Made by a program: the position numbers and the translations under genes
Part shown: in pieces, positions 42,062-48,783 of the stretch
Layout of the letters: each line of letters opens with the position of its first letter
Position numbering within the stretch: the first letter of the stretch is position 1
Notes under the pieces: model-generated
Seen by the model: the letters and a program-made list of their open reading frames with translations, nothing else
Told to the model about the DNA's origin: nothing
The model's database searches: none
Source: Streptomyces hokutonensis
Lineage (GTDB): Bacteria; Actinomycetota; Actinomycetes; Streptomycetales; Streptomycetaceae
DNA length: 64,000 nucleotides
Direction of reading: 5' to 3'
Assembly (NCBI RefSeq): GCF_000376565.1
Contig: NZ_BARG01000038.1
Span: forward strand, 62,001-126,000

Positions 42062-43486
42062 ATGAATATAACCATGATTCTCGAGATGGTGGCCTCGGGC
42101 GGCGACCGACCGGTGGTCACGGCGAACGGCCGCTCCCTGACCGCCTCGGAACTGCTCGCCCGCGCCCGCGCCGCCGCGCACCGCTTCCAGGGCCGCCCGG
42201 CCGTGCTCTATCTGAGCCCCAGTCACCTCGCCTACCCGGTGGCCCTGTTCGGAGCCGCTCTGGCGGGCATCCCGTTCATCCCCCTCAACTACCGCCTCGG
42301 CGAACACCAGTTGAACCGCCTTCTGGCCCGCCACCCCGGCGCCCTCGTCCTGCGCCCGGCCGACCTCGACGCCCTGCTGAGCGAAGAGGAGACGGCCGTA
42401 CCGGAGTTGCTCCAGGACCAGGACTCCGTCGCGGTGGTCCTCTACACCAGCGGCACGACCGCCGAACCCAAGGCGGCCCTGCTGCGCCACCGCCACCTGC
42501 TGGCCTACGTCCTCAACACCCAGGAGTTCGCCTCCGCCGAGGAGGGCGACGCGGCTCTGGTGGCCGTTCCGCCATACCACGTGGCCGGGTTGATGAACCT
42601 GCTGACGAACCTCTACTCCGGCCGCCGCCTGGTGTACCTCTCCGCCTTCGACGCGGGGGAGTGGCTGGAGACCGCGCGCCGCGAGCAGGTCACCCACGCA
42701 CTCGTCGTGCCCACCATGCTGGCCCGCATCGTCGCCGAGGTCCCGGCGGACGACGCCGGCACGCCCACACTCCGCAGCCTGGCCTACGGCGGTGCCAGGA
42801 CCCCGCGGCCCGTGGTGGAGCGGGCGTTGGAGATCTTCCCCGGCACGGGGTTCGTGAACGCGTACGGTCTGACGGAGACGGCTTCCTCGGTCGCGGTCCT
42901 GGGGCCTGACGACCACCGCGAGGCGCTGGCATCCGCCGACCCGGCCGTACGGGATCGACTCGGCTCCGTGGGACGGCCGTTGCCCGGAGTCGAGATCGAG
43001 ATCCGCGATGACGACGGGAAGCCGGCACGTGCCGGGGAGACAGGGCTGGTCTTCGTGCGCGGCGATCAGATCTCCGGCGAATACGGGGGACGCAGCGCAC
43101 TCGACGCGGACGGTTGGTTCCCCACCCGGGACCGGGGCCGTCTGGACGCCGACGGCTATCTGTTCATCGAGGGTCGCGCCGACGACACCATCATTCGCGG
43201 CGGCGAGAACATCGCTCCCGCCGAGATAGAGGACGTTCTCGTCGCCCACCCCGGGATCGTGGAGGCCGCGGTGATCGGTGTGCCCGACCCCGAGTGGGGA
43301 CAGCGGATCGTGGCCGTCGTGGTCGGCGAGGGCGATGCGGCGGAGGTCCGCCAGTGGGTCAGGGACCGGCTGCGCTCCTCCAAGACCCCCGACACGATCG
43401 TCTTCCGCGCCGAACTGCCCAAGACCGAGACCGGAAAGCTGCTGCGCCGCATTCTGCTGGCCGAGTTGGAGACCACCCATGCCTGA
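42062..43486 (+). CDS. AMP-dependent acyl-CoA synthetase
   Basis: A 474-residue ANL ligase. It has VVLYTSGTTAEPKAALLRH, NAYGLTETASS, WFPTRDRGRLDADGYLFIEGRADDTIIRGGENI and the catalytic Lys in TETGKLLRRIL. The threonine-gly-asp hinge is changed to TRDR. The N-terminus from ATG 42062 (MNITMILEMV) fits the family. No Shine-Dalgarno precedes it and ATGs at 42074 and 42086 are alternatives. It activates an acid for the thiolase/SDR genes that follow. Confidence 0.9.
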   Translation: MNITMILEMVASGGDRPVVTANGRSLTASELLARARAAAHRFQGRPAVLYLSPSHLAYPVALFGAALAGIPFIPLNYRLGEHQLNRLLARHPGALVLRPADLDALLSEEETAVPELLQDQDSVAVVLYTSGTTAEPKAALLRHRHLLAYVLNTQEFASAEEGDAALVAVPPYHVAGLMNLLTNLYSGRRLVYLSAFDAGEWLETARREQVTHALVVPTMLARIVAEVPADDAGTPTLRSLAYGGARTPRPVVERALEIFPGTGFVNAYGLTETASSVAVLGPDDHREALASADPAVRDRLGSVGRPLPGVEIEIRDDDGKPARAGETGLVFVRGDQISGEYGGRSALDADGWFPTRDRGRLDADGYLFIEGRADDTIIRGGENIAPAEIEDVLVAHPGIVEAAVIGVPDPEWGQRIVAVVVGEGDAAEVRQWVRDRLRSSKTPDTIVFRAELPKTETGKLLRRILLAELETTHA

Positions 43487-44627
43487 AGCAGTCCTCGTGT
43501 CCGCCCTGCGTACCCCCGTCGGCACCGCCGTCAAGGGCACCCTGCGCGACACCACCGCGTTCGACCTGGCCCACCACATCGTCGCCGCCGCTGCCGCCAC
43601 GGACGGGCTCGATCCGGACGCCGTCGACGACGTCATCCTCGGCGAGGGCCTGTACGGCGGCGGGGTCGTGGCCCGGCACGCGGCGCTCACCGTCGGGCTC
43701 ACCGCCGTACCCGGCCTCGCCCACAACCGTCACTGCGCCGCCGGTCTCGCGGCCGTGCAGAGCGCGGCGGGCAGCATCCGCGCGGGCATGGACGAACTCG
43801 TCATCGCCGGCGGCGTCAACTCGGCCTCCACCTCGCCGAAACAGCGTTTCCGCGTGGACGGGGAGTGGGTCGAGCCGTGGAGTCCGCCCACGCACCCCGA
43901 CCGCCCCGACGCGCCCAACCTGGACATGTCGATCACGGTCGGCTGGAACACCGCCGTACGGGCCGGTCTCAGCCGCGCCGACATGGACGCCTGGGCGCTG
44001 CGCTCGCACCAGAACGCGATTCGCGCCATCGACGAAGGCCGTTTCGACGCCGAGCTGGTGCCCATCGACACACCGCACGGCCTGTTCTCCGTCGACGAAC
44101 ACCCGCGCCGCACCACGAGCCTGGAGAAACTGGCCTCGCTCAAGCCGCTCCACCCGGAGATCGAGGGCTTCTCCATCACGGCGGGCAACGCGGGCGGCGC
44201 CAACGACGGTGCCGCCGCGCTGGTGGTGGCCAGCGACCGGCTCGGTCTGCCCGCACTCGCTGTGGTCCGCTCCTGGGCCTCGGTCGGCGCCGACCCCGCC
44301 GAGACGGGCCTCACCCCGGTGAAGGTCATCCCCAAAGCCCTTGCCCGTGCGGGACTTTCGACCTCCGACGTCGACCTCTTCGAGATCAACGAGGCCTTCG
44401 CCGCCGTGCCCGTCGCCGCGGTGAAGCTGCTCGGTCTCGACCCCGACCGCGTGAACGTCAACGGCAGCGGCTGCTCCCTCGGCCACCCGGTCGCCGCGAC
44501 GGGTGCCCGGATGCTGGTCACGCTGGTGCACGAACTGCGCCGCCGGGGCGGTGGCATCGGCGTCGCCGCGATGTGCGCGGGCGGCGGCATGGGCTCGGCC
44601 ACGGTCATCGAGGTGCCGGCGCCGTAG
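43479..44627 (+). CDS. Thiolase (acetyl-CoA C-acyltransferase family)
   Basis: A 382-residue thiolase. The nucleophile is Cys86 in NRHCAAGLAAV, the His is in EINEAFAAVPVAA, GHPVAATGARM follows, and the second Cys is in MCAGGGMG. All catalytic positions are present, so it should cleave 3-ketoacyl-CoA with free CoA. ATG at 43479 overlaps the ligase stop. It is one of two canonical thiolases in the window, with the non-canonical fusion at 21595. Confidence 0.93.
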   Translation: MPEAVLVSALRTPVGTAVKGTLRDTTAFDLAHHIVAAAAATDGLDPDAVDDVILGEGLYGGGVVARHAALTVGLTAVPGLAHNRHCAAGLAAVQSAAGSIRAGMDELVIAGGVNSASTSPKQRFRVDGEWVEPWSPPTHPDRPDAPNLDMSITVGWNTAVRAGLSRADMDAWALRSHQNAIRAIDEGRFDAELVPIDTPHGLFSVDEHPRRTTSLEKLASLKPLHPEIEGFSITAGNAGGANDGAAALVVASDRLGLPALAVVRSWASVGADPAETGLTPVKVIPKALARAGLSTSDVDLFEINEAFAAVPVAAVKLLGLDPDRVNVNGSGCSLGHPVAATGARMLVTLVHELRRRGGGIGVAAMCAGGGMGSATVIEVPAP

Positions 44628-44656
44628 CGCTCAAGTACAGGGAGGAGGGGAACGCT

Positions 44657-45418
44657 GTGGAGGGCTTGAAGGAGAAGGTCGTTCTCGTCGCCGGCGCGGC
44701 CACCGGGCTGGGCGCCGCGTCGGCCCGGCGGCTCGCGGACGAGGGCGCCAGGGTCGTCGTCGCCGATCTCGATGTCGAGGGCGCCAGGCGGACCGCCTCG
44801 GCCATCGGTGTCGCCGGTGGCGAGGCGGTCGCGGCGGGCTTCGACATCTCCGACGAGGACTCGGTCGGCGAACTGGTGACGACCACTGTGCGGACGTACG
44901 GCGGCCTGGACGCGGTGCACATCAACGCGGGTGACATGGGCGCGGTCTCCAAGGACACCGACGTCGTCGACATGGACCTCGCGGTCTGGGACCGGACCTT
45001 CGCCGTCAACCTGCGGGGCCACATGCTCGTCACGCGATACGCCGTTCCCGAACTCCTCGCCCGGGGTGGCGGCGCGCTCGTCTACACCTCGTCCATCGCG
45101 GCCTTCACCGGCGAGGCCGCGCGTCCCGCCTACTCGGCGACCAAGGCGGGCATCAACGCCCTCGCCCGCCATGTCGCCTCCCGCTGGGGCAGCGAGGGCA
45201 TCCGGGCCAACGCGGTCGCCCCCGGTCTGATCCTGACCCCGGCCATCCAGGAGGGCGCCGACCCGGACCTGCTGGAGGCTCTGCTCGCTCGCACCCGCAG
45301 CACCCGGCACGGCCGCGCCGACGACATCGCCGCCATGGTGGCCCACCTCATGTCCGACGCGGGAGCCTGGATCAACGGCCAGGTCATCAACGTCGACGGC
45401 GGCACCGTGATGCGCTGA
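44657..45418 (+). CDS. Short-chain dehydrogenase/reductase (SDR)
   Basis: A 253-residue SDR. It has AGAATGLGAASA, VADLDVEGARR (NAD-type), INAGD, YTSSIAAF with Ser, YSATK and GAWINGQVINVDGG. GTG at 44657 follows GGGAGGAGGGG. It is the last gene of the ligase-thiolase operon and likely the hydroxyacyl oxidation step before thiolysis. Confidence 0.88.
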   Translation: MEGLKEKVVLVAGAATGLGAASARRLADEGARVVVADLDVEGARRTASAIGVAGGEAVAAGFDISDEDSVGELVTTTVRTYGGLDAVHINAGDMGAVSKDTDVVDMDLAVWDRTFAVNLRGHMLVTRYAVPELLARGGGALVYTSSIAAFTGEAARPAYSATKAGINALARHVASRWGSEGIRANAVAPGLILTPAIQEGADPDLLEALLARTRSTRHGRADDIAAMVAHLMSDAGAWINGQVINVDGGTVMR

Positions 45419-45430
45419 GCGGGGGCGGCC

Positions 45431-46234
45431 TTACTCGACCGTACGGAAGCGCAGCAGAGCCTCCTGCGCGAACGAGGCGACCAAAGACCCCTGCGCGGTG
45501 AGCACATCGCCCCGGCCGTAGCAGCGGCCGTGGGCGACGAGCGGGCTCCGGTGGCGCAGGAGCAGCCAGCCGTCCGTCGTGAAAGGGCGGTGGAACCACA
45601 CCGTGTGCGCGGTGACGGCGGACGTGAACGCCGTTCCCGAATCGTGCTGGGTGACCCCTTCCAGCGGGCGAAGCGCCGTACCGATCAGACTCAGATCGCT
45701 CGCGTACGCCGTCAACGCGGGCGCGAGTCCAGACGCCACCGCCGGTGTGCGCATCCACAGGTCGTACTCGGGCGGTTCCGACTTCGGCGAGTCCACGTCG
45801 ACGGTGGCCCGGGTGTCCCAGGGAAGCAGCGAGAGGTCCACGTCGTGCTCGGCTCCCGGCACCGACGGCATCGGGAACGCGATCTGCTGGTCGGGGCCCT
45901 CCTCGTGGGAGTGCAGCGCCACGGCCGCCACGGCCGCGACACCCTGCGTCTGACGCGCCACGACCGTCAACGTGGCGAAGGAACCGCCCTCGTGATGACG
46001 CGTCACCTCGTACCGCACCGGCTCCTGCGGCCGTCCGGCCCGCGCGAACTGCACGTGCAGGCTCTTGACCGCCTTGTCGGGGCAGGCCAGTTGGGCGGCC
46101 CGGACGCTCTGGGCGAGCAACTGCCCGCCGAAGATGCGGTGATAGCCGAGTTGTTGGTTGCGGCCCTCGTACACGGCACCGGGTCGGGCGTCGAGGTCCA
46201 GGCAAGAGAGCAGGTCGCTCCATAGATCGGTCAC
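45431..46234 (-). CDS. Acyl-CoA thioesterase II (TesB-like)
   Basis: A 267-residue double-hotdog thioesterase. GRNQQLGYHRIFGGQLLAQS and LHVQFARAGRPQEPVRYEV mark the first hotdog, and PLVAHGRCYGRGDVLTAQGSLVASFAQEALLR the second, with the usual Asp replaced by Gly-Asp context. GTG at 46234 follows GAGGAG at good spacing. It releases CoA from stalled or product acyl-CoAs and is last in its operon, perhaps to restore free CoA. Confidence 0.9.
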   Translation of the reverse strand: MTDLWSDLLSCLDLDARPGAVYEGRNQQLGYHRIFGGQLLAQSVRAAQLACPDKAVKSLHVQFARAGRPQEPVRYEVTRHHEGGSFATLTVVARQTQGVAAVAAVALHSHEEGPDQQIAFPMPSVPGAEHDVDLSLLPWDTRATVDVDSPKSEPPEYDLWMRTPAVASGLAPALTAYASDLSLIGTALRPLEGVTQHDSGTAFTSAVTAHTVWFHRPFTTDGWLLLRHRSPLVAHGRCYGRGDVLTAQGSLVASFAQEALLRFRTVE

Positions 46235-46250
46235 TGATGTCACTCCTCGG

Positions 46251-46292
46251 TCGATCACAAGCGGACGAGCTTGTCGATCACAGGTGGACGAG
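46251..46292. repeat. 19-nt direct repeat in the gap between two minus-strand genes
   Basis: Copies at 46251-46269 and 46274-46292 match at 17 of 19 positions. The second copy contains the stop of the short acyl-CoA dehydrogenase gene. It may be a small local duplication; no function is evident. Confidence 0.5.
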
Positions 46293-47063
46293 TCGTGGCG
46301 CAGAGCCGCCGGTCCGCAGCAGCGCCCCCGCCTCGCGCGTCAACTCCCGTGCGCTGCCCAGGAGTCCGTCCAGCACTATGGCCCGCCGCACATGCCGGTG
46401 GAGATCGTGCTCGGCGGTGAAGCCGATCCCGCCCAGGACCTGCTGACAGTGCCGGGCCGCCGTCAGCGCCGCCTGTCCGGCCGCGGCCTTGGCCAGCAGC
46501 GCGCCCAGATCGTCGGTGGCGGCCACGAGGGTGGCCTCGGCGCCGTCCAGCGCCACGAGGGTCTCGGCGAGCCGGTGCCGTACGGCCTGGAAGGAGGCAA
46601 GCGGGCGGCCGAACTGCACGCGGTCCACGGCGTGTTGACGGGCCAGCGCGAGCAGGGCGCGGCCCGTCCCGAGCAGCCACCAGCCGAGTGCCACCCGGCC
46701 GGCGGCGAGCGGGACGGGAGCTCCGGCGGGCACGGAACGCAGGGGCAGTTCGGCGTCCAGGGCCGCCCCTGCCGCACTGTCGTCGCGCTCCCAGACGACC
46801 CACGTACCGCCGGTGTACGGCAGCGGGAGTGTGCCGCCGAGCGGACGGCCCATCGTGTTCAGGAGGACGTCGTTGAGGAGGGGCGCGTGGGCGCCCGTCT
46901 CGCCCAGCAGGCGGAAGGTGAGCGGTGCGGCGATGTCCGGCTGTTCGGCGAGGAGTTCGGCCCAGCCGAGGTCGGCCAGGGCGGTGTCCAGTGCCTGTCC
47001 CGAGGCCGCCGACATCGTCTTGCGGAGCGTCTCGGCGAGCAGGTCCCGTTCGGCCGCGTCCAC
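46278..47063 (-). CDS. Short acyl-CoA dehydrogenase subunit (heteromer partner)
   Basis: A 261-residue acyl-CoA dehydrogenase-fold protein with a shortened N-terminal half. It keeps AVDRVQFGRPLASFQAVRHRLAE and QVLGGIGFTAEHDLHRHVRR, the latter with a Glu at the usual catalytic place. GTG at 47063 follows GGAG and sits two nt after the stop of the full-length dehydrogenase. The long/short pair mirrors 4857/4009 in reverse order and probably forms a heteromer. Confidence 0.85.
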   Translation of the reverse strand: MDAAERDLLAETLRKTMSAASGQALDTALADLGWAELLAEQPDIAAPLTFRLLGETGAHAPLLNDVLLNTMGRPLGGTLPLPYTGGTWVVWERDDSAAGAALDAELPLRSVPAGAPVPLAAGRVALGWWLLGTGRALLALARQHAVDRVQFGRPLASFQAVRHRLAETLVALDGAEATLVAATDDLGALLAKAAAGQAALTAARHCQQVLGGIGFTAEHDLHRHVRRAIVLDGLLGSARELTREAGALLRTGGSAPRLVHL

Positions 47064-47065
47064 GG

Positions 47066-48181
47066 CTACTCCTTCCCCAGGTCGAGCAGTCGGCGCGCGA
47101 TGATGTTCCGCTGGATCTCTGCCGTACCGCCGTAGATGGTCGCCGCCTTCGCGTACAGGTACTCCGAGCGCCACGGCGTGTCCGTCAACTCCAGTACGCC
47201 GGGCAGCAGATCGCGCACGGTCTCGAAGAGCCGTTGCTCGGCGGTGGCGAGCAGCACCTTGTCGACCGACGTCTCCGCGCCCAGCCGCTCACCCTCGGCC
47301 AGCCGTCGCTGCGTGGCGTGGGAGCGGCAGCGGACGGTGTGCAACGCCAGGTAGGCGGCGCCGAGTTCGGCGTCTTCGGGGATGTTCGTCTCGGCCATGA
47401 GGCGGTCAAGTCGGGTGTAGAGATGGGCGATCCGATGCCAGAAGCAGGTGGAGCGCTCGTGCGGGAGCAGGTCCATCGCCAGACGCCAGCCGTCGCCGGG
47501 TTGGCCGAGCATCCGCTCGGCGGGCACGATCACGTCGTCGAAGAACACCTCGGCGAACTCGTCCACTCCGTGCATCGTGCGCAGCGGCCGGACGGTGATG
47601 CCGGGGGTGTCCATGTCGACGAAGAACGCGGTGATCCCGTTGTGACCGGGTGCGGTGCGGGTCAACAGGACGCAGCGGGCGGCGAATTGGGCCAGGCTCG
47701 TCCACACCTTCTGGCCGCTGATCACCCAGTGGTCGTCGCGCGGAACGGCCCGCGTGGTGAGGGAGGCGAGGTCGCTGCCGGAGCCGGGTTCGGAGAAGCC
47801 CTGGCACCACTGCTCACGGCCGCTGAGCAGCCGGGGGACCATCTCGGCGGCGAGTGCGGGAGGGGCGTACGAGATCATCGTCGGGGCGAGGACCTCGATC
47901 ATCGAGTAGATCCCCGGCTCGGCCAGCTCCCGGGTGGCGACCTCCTCGCCGAGCACCGCCCTCAGCACCGCGGGCCCGCCGAGCCCCCTCACCTCGGCGG
48001 GCCAGCCGTACCGCATCCAGTCCGCGTCGTACAACGCCCGGCGCACCCGGGCCAGTTGAGCGACCTGGGCGTCGAGAGAGTGGTCGCGGCCGGGGGACAG
48101 GTCGTGCCCGTCCAGCCAGCCGCGCAGGTCCGAGCGGAAGTCGGCGACGCTTGAGTACCCGGACTCCGAACGGGTGTTCAT
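47066..48181 (-). CDS. Acyl-CoA dehydrogenase, long subunit of the second pair
   Basis: A 371-residue FAD acyl-CoA dehydrogenase. It has QGFSEPGSGSDLASLTTRA, VISGQKVWTSLAQFA, and the C-terminal IYGGTAEIQRNIIARRLL. The ATG at 48181 overlaps the NTF2-like gene stop (ATGA). It should introduce a double bond in a CoA ester together with the short subunit. Confidence 0.9.
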   Translation of the reverse strand: MNTRSESGYSSVADFRSDLRGWLDGHDLSPGRDHSLDAQVAQLARVRRALYDADWMRYGWPAEVRGLGGPAVLRAVLGEEVATRELAEPGIYSMIEVLAPTMISYAPPALAAEMVPRLLSGREQWCQGFSEPGSGSDLASLTTRAVPRDDHWVISGQKVWTSLAQFAARCVLLTRTAPGHNGITAFFVDMDTPGITVRPLRTMHGVDEFAEVFFDDVIVPAERMLGQPGDGWRLAMDLLPHERSTCFWHRIAHLYTRLDRLMAETNIPEDAELGAAYLALHTVRCRSHATQRRLAEGERLGAETSVDKVLLATAEQRLFETVRDLLPGVLELTDTPWRSEYLYAKAATIYGGTAEIQRNIIARRLLDLGKE

Positions 48182-48645
48182 GTTCCCGGACGCTGATAGG
48201 CGTGTGGACGGCCCGAGTCGTGCGCCCCGCTGCGGCGGATGAACGTCATCGCACGGGTGCGCAGCCGCCACCCCTGGTCCGTGCGGACGTAGGTGTCGTT
48301 GTAGTAGCCGATCCGCATGTCGTGCGTGGCGTGGTCGACGAAGCACAGCGGCTGGGTGCCGGTGGCCGTGTCGCCGGACAGGTCGACGGCCGGCGTACCC
48401 GTGAGGAACAGCCCCTTGGGGGCGGCGGCGACGAGCGCCGGGAACTCGTCGAGGCCGTAGGCGTCCCCGAAGGCGCTGTACGTGCCGTCGGGCGTGAAGA
48501 CCGCCAGCACCCCGTCCAGGTCGCCGCGGGTGATGCACACCGCGTAGCGGGCGAGGAGCTGCTGGATCTCCATCAGGTCGTCGGTCGGACCAGGGGGAGG
48601 AGCCGGAACAGGCAAGGAGGACAAGGACTTTCCACCCTTCACCAT
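48178..48645 (-). CDS. NTF2-like / SnoaL-like protein
   Basis: A 155-residue protein with the NTF2 fold. It shows EIQQLLARYAVCITRGDLDGVLAVFTPDGTY and GWRLRTRAMTFIRR. A Pro-rich stretch precedes the fold. ATG at 48645 lacks a Shine-Dalgarno sequence and is 4 nt from a perfect operator. The -10-like CATTCT (minus, 48656-48651) puts the transcript start about at the ATG, so translation may be leaderless. A start at ATG 48573 is possible. It may act as an isomerase or hydratase on acyl intermediates. Confidence 0.78.
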   Translation of the reverse strand: MVKGGKSLSSLPVPAPPPGPTDDLMEIQQLLARYAVCITRGDLDGVLAVFTPDGTYSAFGDAYGLDEFPALVAAAPKGLFLTGTPAVDLSGDTATGTQPLCFVDHATHDMRIGYYNDTYVRTDQGWRLRTRAMTFIRRSGAHDSGRPHAYQRPGT

Positions 48646-48649
48646 GAGC

Positions 48650-48664
48650 GAGAATGGCATTCTC
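48650..48664 (-). promoter_or_regulatory. Perfect operator GAGAAT-GGC-ATTCTC upstream of the NTF2-like operon
   Basis: A perfect copy of the window-wide palindrome. On the minus strand CTGCCA (48679-48674), 17 nt and CATTCT (48656-48651) form a promoter that the operator covers. It controls the operon 48645-45431. Confidence 0.75.
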
Positions 48665-48725
48665 TCAGATGAGTGGCAGATTTCCACGACGCGTGAGGCG
48701 ACGTCAACAGTCTCTGTCTGAATGG

Positions 48726-48756
48726 TTGATTCTCCGTAGATGAGAAGCTAGTTTCC
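48726..48756 (+). promoter_or_regulatory. Promoter with weak operator upstream of the ABC importer
   Basis: TTGATT (48726-48731), 17 nt and TAGTTT (48749-48754) copy the promoter at 15099-15127. The operator-like GAGAAG-CTA-GTTTCC (48742-48756) covers the -10, with TTCTC-N7-GAGAA at 48730-48746. It lies 27 nt before the permease start at 48784. Confidence 0.68.
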
Positions 48757-48783
48757 AGCGATGGAGAGGGGAGATCCGACGCG

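Noticed and set aside
41246..43726. An 826-codon minus-strand frame spanning an SDR, the operator region and the ligase
   Set aside because: Only the part from ATG 42007 is a recognisable SDR. The upstream extension crosses a perfect operator and is antisense to the ligase.
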